Shown: one piece after another, positions 7,045 through 15,397 of the stretch
Numbering within the stretch: the stretch's first letter is position 1
Layout: each line of letters starts with the position of its first letter
Assembly (NCBI RefSeq): GCF_013404595.1
Contig: NZ_JABVAX010000001.1
Location: forward strand, 248,001 to 312,000
From: Jannaschia marina
GTDB taxonomy: Bacteria > Pseudomonadota > Alphaproteobacteria > Rhodobacterales > Rhodobacteraceae
Length of the DNA stretch: 64,000 nucleotides
Direction of reading: 5' to 3'
Notes under the pieces: model-generated
The model's input: the letters and a program-made list of their open reading frames with translations, nothing else
Told to the model about the DNA's origin: nothing
The model's database searches: none
Translations under genes and position numbers: made by a program

Positions 7045-9307
7045 CGAACCCGCGCCCCTTCACCGATTCGGGCCAATGCAGGCGGATCGACTGGTTGTCG
7101 CTGCCGATCCGGGCGCTCGAATAGGGAGCCACGTAGACCGCCGTGTTGTTGCTGCGCCGGATCGCCCCGTCGGCCAGGAACGCCGTCACCACCTTCGCCT
7201 CGCCACGGAACGGCAGGTAGTCCGAGAGATCCGCATCCCAGGTCGATTGCGCCGAGCCCTCGTTGATCGGGACGGTGATCGGATTCTGGAATTGCTTCTG
7301 GACCGCGTGGAAGGTGTTCGAATGGATGTTGACGTCGGTGAAGCGGCCGTAGTCCAGTTCCCCGTGGGTCGTGTCCACCAGGTCGACGCGTTCGAGCGAC
7401 TGGCCCCGGATCGTCTTGAAGGTGTTGCCCGTCACCGTCATCCCGTTGATGTAGTGACCCGACCCGAACGGCTTGATGTGCAGCGGGCGATAGCTCGACG
7501 GCACGTTCGACGAGAAGATGATGTTGCCCACGATCTGGAGCGCCCCGAACGACAGCTCCGAGGCAAAATCCGGGTCGCTGTCATGCTCGTTCGTCCACTC
7601 GAGATAGGCGTTGTCGACGTAGTTGCCGACGAAGACCGTCTTCGCCTGCGCCTCGGCGAAGACGATGCCCGCCGTGCGATTGCCGAGCGCGTCGTTGTCG
7701 CCCTGGAAGAAATGGTTGCCGGTAATGATGTGGCCCGACCCGCCGAGGACGGCGAAATGCCGGAACTTCACACCGCGGTTGTTGCGGATCTTGGTGTCGT
7801 TCGCATTCACGTTGAACCCGACCGTGACCCGCTGGTTGACGTCGAGTTGCTGCTCCGACGACAGGAACTGGCACCGGTCGATCAGGAGGCCCTGGCACCC
7901 GACGCCGTGGCTGGTGATCCCGCGGTCCTTCGGCGCGTTGATGAAGCAGTCCTTCACGTGGAAGATGATCCCCGCCGGCGGCAGCAGGATGCCCGAGCAT
8001 CGGCCCGCCATCAGGATCTCGACATCTTCCAGCGTGAACCGCTGCAGCGCGTCGAACCCGCTGAAGTCGAGCGCGTAGCGGAAGCGCTTGAACGTGTAGG
8101 TCTGCCGCGACGGTGCCCCCCAGAGCGCCGCCGAGAGCGTGATGCGGTTCTGCGAGTTGCTCTTCGACTTGACGTAGACCTCGCGCCCGACACCCGTTGG
8201 CCCCTCGACCAGCGATCCGACCTCGATGTTGGCGATGTTCGAAACGTTGGTCAGCTCGCGCGGATTGTCGGGGTCGAAGTCCGCACGTCCCGTCACCTCG
8301 CCCGTCTCGAAGGCCGGGCCGTCCTGGATGTCGAGCTGCCCGTTCTTGATCGAGCGCTGGTTGGCATAGGTCGTCTTGTCGAAGACCGCCGCCTGCACGT
8401 CGACCGGTTCGGTCAGTTCGATCCGACGACCCTGCAGGTCGAGCGTGTCATGGTCGGTGAAGTTGAAGAGCGCCTGGATCGCGCGACGCAGGCCCTCTTC
8501 TTCGTCGCCGCCGAAGGCATCGATGTAGGAGTTGATCTCGAAGTTGCGCACGAGGCTCAGCCGTTTCGAGGCCGGCATCACGCAGCGGCCCTCGAACCGG
8601 ACATCGCTGTTGAAGGTTACGTGCTCGTCCAGCTTGTAGACTCCGGCCGACACAAGGACGGTCCGCCCGTCCGCCGCCCGGTCCGCATCCTCGAATGCCT
8701 CACTGTCGTCGGTCTCTCCGTCACCGACCGCGCCGTAGTCTCGCACGTCGACCACATCTACGCGGTTGCCGAGGAAGGCCCCGGTCACGTCCTCGACCTG
8801 AATGTCGTCGATGCGAACGACGCCGCCCGTCGGCCCAAGCAGGTCGAGGCCCACATGCGCTTCCTGGACGCGGTCGGTGAAGGTCAGATCCGTGCGGTTC
8901 GAAGTCGAGAAGATCACGCTCACCGTCTCGACACGACCGTAGGCCGACAGTTGCAGTTCCTCGCCCGCCGTCCCGAGGCCGGAGACGACGCTGCCGTTGC
9001 GGATCGGTGTCGCCGCGGCCCGGACGCGCGGCAGGTTCCCCGAGATCGCCTTCAGGCGGACGGTCACCCGCAGATAGCACCCCGGTTCGACCGGCGTGTC
9101 GCCCATCCAGCGCAGCTTCTGGAACCCGTCCGTCTTGAGCAGTTCGAGGCAGCCGCCGAAATCCTGATCCGCGGTCACGATGGCGGCATTCGATGCGTTC
9201 GCATAGGTGTCCGACCCGGAGGTCCCGTCCTCGCTCGACCAGATGTTGAGACCGTCCACAAAGGGCGGCGGCGTCAGTTGCAATCCTTCGGTGATCGTCT
9301 TGTTCAT
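7016..9307 (-). CDS. Large right-handed beta-helix (pectate-lyase-like) protein, possible spike protein
   Basis: A 763-residue protein with no signal peptide, starting MNKTITEGLQLTPPPFVDG. Residues about 25-170 form a beta-sandwich-like front (carbohydrate-binding-like). They are followed by the Pectate_lyase_3 signature DVRDYGAVGDGETDDSEAF at about 186-204 and then a long beta-helix with repeated aliphatic/Asn ladders (for example TGNTF, GNIIF, ITGNHFF). GGAAA precedes the ATG. The lack of a signal peptide and the N-terminal adhesion-like domain suit a phage or gene-transfer-agent spike better than a secreted polysaccharide lyase. A CtrA-type site and a terminator-like hairpin lie upstream. 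No capsid or tail genes are adjacent. Confidence 0.75.
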   Translation of the reverse strand: MNKTITEGLQLTPPPFVDGLNIWSSEDGTSGSDTYANASNAAIVTADQDFGGCLELLKTDGFQKLRWMGDTPVEPGCYLRVTVRLKAISGNLPRVRAAATPIRNGSVVSGLGTAGEELQLSAYGRVETVSVIFSTSNRTDLTFTDRVQEAHVGLDLLGPTGGVVRIDDIQVEDVTGAFLGNRVDVVDVRDYGAVGDGETDDSEAFEDADRAADGRTVLVSAGVYKLDEHVTFNSDVRFEGRCVMPASKRLSLVRNFEINSYIDAFGGDEEEGLRRAIQALFNFTDHDTLDLQGRRIELTEPVDVQAAVFDKTTYANQRSIKNGQLDIQDGPAFETGEVTGRADFDPDNPRELTNVSNIANIEVGSLVEGPTGVGREVYVKSKSNSQNRITLSAALWGAPSRQTYTFKRFRYALDFSGFDALQRFTLEDVEILMAGRCSGILLPPAGIIFHVKDCFINAPKDRGITSHGVGCQGLLIDRCQFLSSEQQLDVNQRVTVGFNVNANDTKIRNNRGVKFRHFAVLGGSGHIITGNHFFQGDNDALGNRTAGIVFAEAQAKTVFVGNYVDNAYLEWTNEHDSDPDFASELSFGALQIVGNIIFSSNVPSSYRPLHIKPFGSGHYINGMTVTGNTFKTIRGQSLERVDLVDTTHGELDYGRFTDVNIHSNTFHAVQKQFQNPITVPINEGSAQSTWDADLSDYLPFRGEAKVVTAFLADGAIRRSNNTAVYVAPYSSARIGSDNQSIRLHWPESVKGRGFVTVRCDAPT

Positions 9308-9353
9308 ATCCGTTTCCTTCGGCCCGCGGCCCGTTGCAGATCCTGCTGGTGCA

Positions 9354-9394
9354 AACGAAAAGGACCGCCCCGGGCCTTCGGCCAGGACGGTCCT
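9354..9394 (-). terminator. Terminator-like hairpin between the DUF4864 gene and the beta-helix gene
   Basis: On the minus strand AGGACCG pairs with CGGTCCT (9361-9367 with 9388-9394) around a GC-rich loop, and is followed by TTTTCGTTTG. It would terminate transcripts from the DUF4864 gene. It also lies between the CtrA-type site and the beta-helix start codon, so it may sit in the leader of that gene. A smaller hairpin (GCGGGG/CCCCGC, 9408-9422) precedes it. Confidence 0.7.
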
Positions 9395-9469
9395 CGTCTG
9401 TGAGTGAGCGGGGTTTCCCCGCCGGGGGCGACTCGTCACCCCGATGAGCGATACCCTCCCAGCGAGCGG

Positions 9470-9484
9470 TTAACGGTCGGTTAA
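9470..9484 (-). promoter_or_regulatory. Perfect CtrA-type binding site TTAA-N7-TTAA
   Basis: The sequence TTAACGGTCGGTTAA matches the CtrA consensus exactly, with the required 7-base spacer, in intergenic DNA 163 bases before the beta-helix start codon. CtrA is the alphaproteobacterial response regulator that in Rhodobacterales controls motility and gene-transfer-agent genes. It points toward the minus-strand beta-helix gene; the flanking DUF4864 gene ends at 9540. Confidence 0.65.
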
Positions 9485-9539
9485 GCCGGCTGCGGATCGG
9501 CCGGTCGGGCCATCTCGGCCGGTGCAATCGGGTCTGCCG

Positions 9540-9941
9540 CTAGACGCCCACTTCCGGAGCCTCGAGGATCTGGACGCCCGCGATCTTCCAGCCGTCGGCC
9601 GTCTCCACCATGCTGTAGCGCAGCTTGTGTAGCCGGTCGAAGCCGTCGGTGATGAGCACTTCCTGCTGCCAGAGCCCGCGGCCTTCGGTCGTGCCGAGAT
9701 ATTCCACGGTTCCCGGCTGCCAGACCATCGGATAGCCACGGCGGACCATCACACCGAAGTTTTCGGCATTGCCGAACAGCCCCCGGATGTTCGGAGCCGC
9801 GAAGGTGAAGGCGGTGTCGAAGTCGTCGGCGCGGAAGGCGTCCATCTGACCGTCGATGACACTCCGGATCGCACCGGCATCCGCTCGGGCCATCCCCGTT
9901 GCCGCAAGCAGGAGCGCAAGGGCCGTTGTCCATGTCTTCAC
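9540..9941 (-). CDS. DUF4864 domain-containing exported protein
   Basis: A 133-residue protein with a signal peptide (MKTWTTALALLLAATGMARA, 1-20) and an NTF2-like fold region of the DUF4864 type: IRSVIDGQMDAFRADDFDTAF, then GVMVRRGYPMVW, and a C-terminal DGWKIAGVQIL. It is probably periplasmic. The family has no established function; the SnoaL-like fold could bind a small ligand. It sits alone between lysK and the beta-helix gene on the minus strand and is followed by a terminator. Confidence 0.8.
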   Translation of the reverse strand: MKTWTTALALLLAATGMARADAGAIRSVIDGQMDAFRADDFDTAFTFAAPNIRGLFGNAENFGVMVRRGYPMVWQPGTVEYLGTTEGRGLWQQEVLITDGFDRLHKLRYSMVETADGWKIAGVQILEAPEVGV

Positions 9942-10011
9942 GCGTCACCTCCCGTACCGAACATAACCGAAGCCTAGGCCGGATCGGACGGGGGACAATG
10001 CGGCGCGGACG

Positions 10012-11580
10012 TCAGCCGAGGTCGCCGGCAAGCGCGCGGTCGATCAGATTCGCCGTCTCCGCCACGCCGTAGAGCGCGATGAAACCGCCGAAGCGCGGCC
10101 CCTGATCGGCCCCCAGAAGCACCTGATAGAGCGCCTTGAACCAGTCGCGCATCGGGTCGAACCGCTCGCGCCCGATGTCGTAGACCAGCCCCTGCAATGC
10201 CTCGTCCGTCATCTCGCCGTCCCAGGCCCGCAGCCCGTCGCGCAGCGCCTCCAACGCCTCGCGCTCGGCCTCTGTCGGTGCACGGTAGACCTTCGCGGGC
10301 TTCACGAAGTCGTTGTAGTACCGCACCGCCCCCTCGGCCGCGCGGTCGAGCTGCGGGTTGGTCTCGGGCGAGGCTTCGGGCGCATAACGGTTGATGAACC
10401 CCCAGAGGACGGCCTTGTCCTCGGCCCCCGCCACGCTCGCCAGGTTCAGGAGCATCGAGAAGGGTACCACCATGTCCGACGCCGGCGGCTGCCCGCGATG
10501 GATGTGGAACACCGGGTTGTTCGCACGCTTGTCGGCGTCCTGCCCGTCGAAGGCGCGCAGCTGCTGATGGTACTCGTCCACCGCCTTGGGGATGACGTCG
10601 AAATGCATCCGCTTCGCCGTCTTGGGCTTCTGGTACATGAAATACGACAGGCTCTCGGTCGCGGCATAGGTCAGCCACTCGTCGATCGAGAGGCCATTGC
10701 CCGAGGACTTCGAGATCTTGTGTCCTTCCGCATCGAGGAAAAGCTCGTAGGTGAAGTTCTCCGGGGCCTTTCCGCCAAGCGCGCGGCAGATCCCGCCGTA
10801 GATCGGCGTGTTCGCCGCGTGGTCTTTGCCGTACATCTCGAAATCGACGCCGAGCGCCGCCCACCGCGCGCCGAAGTCCGGCTTCCACTGCAGTTTCACG
10901 TTCCCGCCCGTCACCGGCAGTGTCCATTCGCGCCCGTCCTCGTCGTCGAAGGTCACGGTGCCCTCGGCGGCATTCACGTGCTTCATCGGCACATAGAGGA
11001 CGCGCCCCGTCTCGGGGTGGATCGGCAGGAAGATCGAATAGGTCTGCCGCCGCTCCTCGCGCAGCGACTTCAGCATGATCTTCATCACGTCGTCGTACCG
11101 TTCCGCTGCGCGGCGCAGCGTCGCGTCGAACCGGCCCGAGCCATAGAACTCCGTCGCCGAGATGAACTCGTATTCGAACCCGAAGGTGTCGAGGAATCGC
11201 CGAAGCATCGCGTTGTTGTGCGCGCCGAAGCTGTCGTGCGTGCCGAACGGGTCGGGCACGGAGGTCAGGGGCTTCTGCAGGTGTTCGCGCAGCGCATCGG
11301 CGTCCGGCACGTTTTCCGGCACCTTCCGCATCCCGTCGAGGTCGTCCGAGAAACACACGAGCCGCGTGGGGATGTCCGAGATCACCTCGAAGGCACGGCG
11401 CACCATCGTTGTCCGTGCCACCTCTCCGAAGGTCCCGATATGCGGCAGGCCCGACGGGCCGTAGCCCGTCTCGAAGAGCACTTCGTCCTTCCCGGCCGTC
11501 TCCACACGTTTCAGAAGCTTGCGCGCCTCCTCGAAGGGCCAGGCCTTTGAAGTCATTGCTGCGTCACGCAAGGTCGTCAT
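10012..11580 (-). CDS. lysK: Lysine--tRNA ligase, class I
   Basis: A 522-residue class I lysyl-tRNA synthetase, as found in archaea and many alphaproteobacteria instead of the class II LysS. The HIGH-type motif is [10 protein letters not shown] (44-53) and the KMSKS-type motif is KISKSSGNG (288-296). It charges tRNA-Lys with lysine in the cytoplasm. No class II lysS is seen in the window. The gene is divergent from the TerB gene. Length is normal. Confidence 0.95.
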   Translation of the reverse strand: MTTLRDAAMTSKAWPFEEARKLLKRVETAGKDEVLFETGYGPSGLPHIGTFGEVARTTMVRRAFEVISDIPTRLVCFSDDLDGMRKVPENVPDADALREHLQKPLTSVPDPFGTHDSFGAHNNAMLRRFLDTFGFEYEFISATEFYGSGRFDATLRRAAERYDDVMKIMLKSLREERRQTYSIFLPIHPETGRVLYVPMKHVNAAEGTVTFDDEDGREWTLPVTGGNVKLQWKPDFGARWAALGVDFEMYGKDHAANTPIYGGICRALGGKAPENFTYELFLDAEGHKISKSSGNGLSIDEWLTYAATESLSYFMYQKPKTAKRMHFDVIPKAVDEYHQQLRAFDGQDADKRANNPVFHIHRGQPPASDMVVPFSMLLNLASVAGAEDKAVLWGFINRYAPEASPETNPQLDRAAEGAVRYYNDFVKPAKVYRAPTEAEREALEALRDGLRAWDGEMTDEALQGLVYDIGRERFDPMRDWFKALYQVLLGADQGPRFGGFIALYGVAETANLIDRALAGDLG

Positions 11581-11664
11581 TCGGGAATCCTCGGGGTTGA
11601 AGCCGACCTCACCTATTGCGGCAGTGCAGCGCCGTCAATAAATCCCTCTGCGAAGGAGCTCCTG

Positions 11665-12081
11665 ATGACCGATACCAGCTTTTCCCCGCAGGATGCGCTC
11701 GTCGCGCTGATGATTACCGTCTCGGCGTCGGACGCCACGATCCGCACGTCGGAGCTTCTGACGATCCAGTCGATCGTGAACCACCTCCCGATCTTCGCCG
11801 GCTTCGACGAGGATCGGCTGGAGGGCATCGCGCAGACCGTCTTCGACCTTCTGGAAGAGGAGGATGGCCTCGACGCGATCATCGGTCTCATCAAGGAAGC
11901 CGTGCCGGCGACACATCACGAAACCGCCTATGCGCTGGCCTGCGATGTGGCCGCCGCCGACGGCAAGGTGTTCCAGACCGAGTTGGAGCTCCTGCGCGAG
12001 ATCCGTTACGAATTCGAGATCGACCCTCTCCACGCCGCCGCGATCGAGCGCGGTGCGCGGGCCCGTCACCTGACACTCTGA
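11665..12081 (+). CDS. TerB-family protein (tellurite resistance-like)
   Basis: A 138-residue all-helical TerB domain protein: ALVALMITVSASDATIRTSEL at the N terminus and the internally related AYALACDVAAADGKVFQTEL in the C-terminal half, with the acidic positions that bind divalent metal in TerB. It lacks signal or membrane segments. Despite the family name, a lone TerB gene without other ter genes is unlikely to be a tellurite resistance system; a metal-sensing or membrane-associated stress role is possible. GGAGCTCCTG precedes the ATG. Confidence 0.8.
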   Translation: MTDTSFSPQDALVALMITVSASDATIRTSELLTIQSIVNHLPIFAGFDEDRLEGIAQTVFDLLEEEDGLDAIIGLIKEAVPATHHETAYALACDVAAADGKVFQTELELLREIRYEFEIDPLHAAAIERGARARHLTL

Positions 12082-12098
12082 CGGACACGCCTGGCCCG

Positions 12099-12260
12099 CT
12101 ACCGGCCGCGGGTCGCGACGATGCGGCCAGAGCCGTCCCCGCTGTCCGGTGCGGGCATGGAGAAGGGCGGGAACAGCGTGGCCGGCGTCGGCATGCCGCC
12201 GGCGGCGACGGGGCTGCCCAAGATGGTGGTGGCGAGGGCGAGGGCGAGGAGCTTCGTCAT
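12099..12260 (-). CDS. Small exported protein, 53 residues
   Basis: A short gene on the minus strand coding for a signal peptide (MTKLLALALATTILGSPVAA, 1-20) followed by a mature peptide of about 33 residues rich in Pro, Gly and Asp (GGMPTPATLFPPFSMPAPDS...). An AAGGAAA ribosome site lies 5 bases before the ATG. No family is recognised. It is divergent from the LysR gene at 12406, which may regulate it. The good ribosome site and clean signal peptide are the reason to call it real. Confidence 0.5.
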   Translation of the reverse strand: MTKLLALALATTILGSPVAAGGMPTPATLFPPFSMPAPDSGDGSGRIVATRGR

Positions 12261-12405
12261 GGGGTTTCCTTCCGTTCGGGGCCGGCATCCTGCGGGCCGT
12301 TCCCAGAGAAAGGCAGTCGGTGCGCCTCTGGAATGCCGTGTTCTCGAGAGTCGCTCTGCGTTTTCGCAGATGTCACGCGCGCAGGCTTCGCGTAGACTGC
12401 GGTCC

Positions 12406-13311
12406 ATGTACGAGTGGTCCGACATCCGCACGTTCCTCTCGGTTCTCCGGAACGGCTCGGCGTCCGCCGCCGCACGGGAACTCGGGACGAACCAGACGAC
12501 GATCAGCCGCCGCCTCGCGCGGCTCGAACACGCCCTGCGTCTCAAGCTCTTCGAACCGGGGCCGCGCGGGGCGATCCCCACGGAGAGCGCGCAGAGCCTC
12601 CTGCCCGAAGCGGAGGCGATGGAGGTCGCGGCGAGGGCCTTCGAGAGCCGTGCGACCAGCCTCGCGCGCGGACACTCGGGCACGATCCGTATCTCCGCCA
12701 ACCCGCTCTCGGCCCGCTACGGCGTTACCCGTCTGATGCGGCAGTTCCAGGCCCTCCACCCCGAAGTCGCCTTCGAACTCGATACCGAGGAACGCCTCGT
12801 CTCGCTCGAGCAGGGCGAGGCCGATCTCGCCCTGCGCGCGGCGACGGACCTTACCGGCGACAGCCTAATTGCGCGCAAGCTCCTCGAACATCCCTGGGGA
12901 TTCTATGCGAGCGCGGAGTACATTGCCCGGAACGGCCAGCCCCGGTCGCTCGATGATCTGGCGCAGCACGACGTCATCCACTTCGCGACCGGTCAGGTGC
13001 TCGCGGTGGGCTTCGTGCGGGACGTGCAGAACCGGATGCCGCCCCAGGCCACGCGCGTCCGGACAGGCTCACTGTCGGCCATGGTCGGACTCGTCGTGGC
13101 GGGTGACGGCGTGGGGATGCTGCCGCGAGCGTCGGGCGATACGGAGGACGGACTCGTCTTCTGCTTCAATCTTCCCGAGATGCGGCAACCCCTCTGGCTC
13201 GTCGCCTCGCGAGAGAGCCACGCCCTGCCGCATGTAAGGGCTTTCATGCGATTCCTCGGGGACAACATCCGCGACGCGGTCGGCGACGTGCCCGCGGGCT
13301 GGATCGCCTGA
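12406..13311 (+). CDS. LysR-family transcriptional regulator
   Basis: A 301-residue LTTR. The N-terminal winged helix (WSDIRTFLSVLRNGSASAAARELGTNQTTISRRLARLE) is followed by the periplasmic-binding-like effector domain. The DNA-binding helix with TNQTTISRRL groups it with the AlsR/BenM-like subfamily of short-helix LTTRs common in Rhodobacterales. The effector is unknown. It faces away from the small exported peptide gene and converges on tctA across a hairpin at 13312-13334. Confidence 0.88.
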   Translation: MYEWSDIRTFLSVLRNGSASAAARELGTNQTTISRRLARLEHALRLKLFEPGPRGAIPTESAQSLLPEAEAMEVAARAFESRATSLARGHSGTIRISANPLSARYGVTRLMRQFQALHPEVAFELDTEERLVSLEQGEADLALRAATDLTGDSLIARKLLEHPWGFYASAEYIARNGQPRSLDDLAQHDVIHFATGQVLAVGFVRDVQNRMPPQATRVRTGSLSAMVGLVVAGDGVGMLPRASGDTEDGLVFCFNLPEMRQPLWLVASRESHALPHVRAFMRFLGDNIRDAVGDVPAGWIA

Positions 13312-13334
13312 CCGACGGCCTCAGTCGCCGTCGG
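13312..13334. terminator. Bidirectional hairpin between the convergent LysR and tctA genes
   Basis: CCGACGGC (13312-13319) pairs perfectly with GCCGTCGG (13327-13334) around a 7-base loop. It begins after the LysR stop and overlaps the last codons of tctA. There is no T run, so termination strength is uncertain; it may instead protect 3' ends. Confidence 0.45.
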
Positions 13335-14841
13335 CCACGCCCCGTGCCCGGGCCCGCTCGCGCCGCGCGCGGTAGCTCGGCAAGAGCACGAGCAGCACGG
13401 CGATCACCAGCAGGCCAAGCGTCATCGGCCGCTCCCAGATGAACGACACGCCGTCGTAAAGCTGCATCGAACGCGAGAAGTTGTTTTCGAGCATGCCGCC
13501 CAGGATGAAGCCGATCAGGAGCGGGGCCAGCGGAAAGTTCGCAAAGCGCAAGGCCGTCGCGCAGACCCCGAAGCCCACGAGGATCAGAAGCTCCGTCGCG
13601 TTGTTCTGCCCGATGTAGGCCCCCATCAGCGTGAAGAAGAGGATGAAGGGGATCAGGAAGTTCCGCGGAATCGCCAGCACTTTCGCGATGTAGGGAATGA
13701 GCGGAAGGTTCAGGATCAGGAGGACGAGATTGCCGATGAACATCGACATGATGACCGCCCAGAACACCTGCGGCTCGTCCACCATCAGGCGCGGTCCCGG
13801 CGTGACGTTGAGCGCGATGAGCGCGCCGAGCAGGATCGCCGTCGTCCCCGATCCCGGGATCCCGAGCGTCAGGAGCGGAACGAAAGAACCGGTGCAGGCC
13901 GCGTTGTTCGCGGTTTCCGGCGCGGCGAGGCCCTTGACCGAACCCTTGCCGAACTCCGCCTGTTCGTCCTTGCGGGCGATGTTGCGCTCGACCGCATAGC
14001 CGAGGAAGCTCGCGATCGTGGCTCCGGCCCCGGGCAGCACGCCGATGAAGAAGCCCTGCAGCGACTGACGCCCGATCACCGGCGCGATGGATTTCGCCTC
14101 GGCCCCGGTGATGCGCAGATCCTTGATCTCACCGTCCTCGTCCTCCTTGTTGCCGACCTTCGGCGGGTTGAGGACGAGGAAGATCGCCTCGGGCAGGGCG
14201 AACATCGCCATGGCGAGGGTGATGAAGCCGAAGCCCGACTGCAGGTCCATGATGCCCATGGTGAAGCGCGGCAGGTTGAAGAGCGCGCCTTCGCCCACCG
14301 TCGCCATGATGAGCCCGAGGATCGTCATCAGAAGCGCCTTCGCCACCTGCCCGGTACCCGCGAAGGCCGCGATGGCAGAAAGGCCGACGACCATGAGCGC
14401 GAAATACTCCGCCGAGTGGAAGAGGAGCGCGACCGACGAGAGCGCCGGCGCGAAGATCACCAGAAGGATCGCCCCGATCGTCCCGCCCGAGAAGCTGGCG
14501 ATGGCGGCGATAGTGAGCGCCTTGCCGGCCTTGCCCTGCTTCGCCATCGGATAGCCGTCGAAACTCGTGGCGACCGTGCCCGCGACCCCCGGAGCATTCA
14601 GCAGGATCGAGGATGTCGAACCGCCGAAGATCGCGCCGTAGTAGACGCCTGCCAGCAGGATGAGTGCGGCCGAGGCGTCGCCGAGCGAGATCGCCACCGG
14701 GATCATGATCGCGATGATCGACATCGGGCCGAGGCCCGGCAGCATGCCGATGAACGTCCCGATCAGGCAACCGCCGATCACCATCAGGAGGTTCTGGAGC
14801 GAGAAGGCCGTCTCGAGGCCGATGAGCAATCCTTCGATCAT
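13321..14841 (-). CDS. tctA: Tripartite tricarboxylate transporter large permease TctA
   Basis: A 506-residue membrane protein with about 12 TM helices. It carries both TctA repeats: GTFIGMLPGLGPMS near the N terminus and GFFIGVLPGAGATIASFLGY in the second half. TctA is the large permease of the sodium-coupled TTT importer for citrate or other (di/tri)carboxylates, working with TctB and the periplasmic TctC. Start at 14841 (MIEGLLIGLETAFS) follows tctB by 4 bases, so the two genes are coupled. Confidence 0.95.
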   Translation of the reverse strand: MIEGLLIGLETAFSLQNLLMVIGGCLIGTFIGMLPGLGPMSIIAIMIPVAISLGDASAALILLAGVYYGAIFGGSTSSILLNAPGVAGTVATSFDGYPMAKQGKAGKALTIAAIASFSGGTIGAILLVIFAPALSSVALLFHSAEYFALMVVGLSAIAAFAGTGQVAKALLMTILGLIMATVGEGALFNLPRFTMGIMDLQSGFGFITLAMAMFALPEAIFLVLNPPKVGNKEDEDGEIKDLRITGAEAKSIAPVIGRQSLQGFFIGVLPGAGATIASFLGYAVERNIARKDEQAEFGKGSVKGLAAPETANNAACTGSFVPLLTLGIPGSGTTAILLGALIALNVTPGPRLMVDEPQVFWAVIMSMFIGNLVLLILNLPLIPYIAKVLAIPRNFLIPFILFFTLMGAYIGQNNATELLILVGFGVCATALRFANFPLAPLLIGFILGGMLENNFSRSMQLYDGVSFIWERPMTLGLLVIAVLLVLLPSYRARRERARARGVADGD

Positions 14842-14845
14842 GCCA

Positions 14846-15328
14846 TTACCCTCCGAAGACGCCGGGCCAGGGACGCAGGAAGATGCCGAGCACCTCCTGC
14901 ACGAGATACCAGACAACGAAGGTCGCGGCACCCGCGATGGGCAGCATCAGGTGCCACTTGCGCTCACCGAGGATGAAGGATCCGAGGACGAGAAAGGCAA
15001 TGGTCGCACCGATGAAGCCGACGGGCCGCAGGCAGAGGGCGTAGACGACCATCAGGCCCAGCAGCAGGACAGCCTGTCCGAGGTTGTAGTCGCCGAGCCG
15101 GCGATAATCGATGTCGCCCGTCTTCGTCTCGCCCTTTTCGAGCCCCAGCAGGATGATGAGGCAGGCAATGATCCCGAGCACGGACAGCACCTTGGGGAAG
15201 GTGCTCGGCCAGATCGGGTTGCGTCGCATGAAGGGGGCGAGCGTCGCATCCATGGTGATCCAGGCGGCGTAGCCATAGGCCAGGCAGATGCCCAGCAGGA
15301 TGAGTGCGATCCAGCGATCGAGTGCCAT
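14846..15328 (-). CDS. tctB: Tripartite tricarboxylate transporter small permease TctB
   Basis: A 160-residue protein with four predicted TM helices (for example IALILLGICLAYGYAAW, LSVLGIIACLIILLG, AVLLLGLMVVYALCL and FIGATIAFLVLGSFI), the usual TctB size and topology. It is the small membrane subunit of the TTT transporter and sits between tctC and tctA as in the standard operon. Confidence 0.9.
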   Translation of the reverse strand: MALDRWIALILLGICLAYGYAAWITMDATLAPFMRRNPIWPSTFPKVLSVLGIIACLIILLGLEKGETKTGDIDYRRLGDYNLGQAVLLLGLMVVYALCLRPVGFIGATIAFLVLGSFILGERKWHLMLPIAGAATFVVWYLVQEVLGIFLRPWPGVFGG

Positions 15329-15397
15329 CGTGTCCTCCCGTCGTCCCCTTGTGTCCGTGGCGGCGGTGGTTCCGCCGCCACGGGTCTTGCCGCGATC

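Noticed and set aside
6935..9403. An 822-codon open frame on the plus strand opposite the beta-helix gene
   Set aside because: It mirrors codon bias of the minus-strand gene, has no family motif and no ribosome site; the minus-strand frame has an unmistakable pectate-lyase-type signature.
11665..12081. Tellurite resistance locus
   Set aside because: Only a single TerB-domain protein is present, without TerC, TerD or TerA genes nearby.
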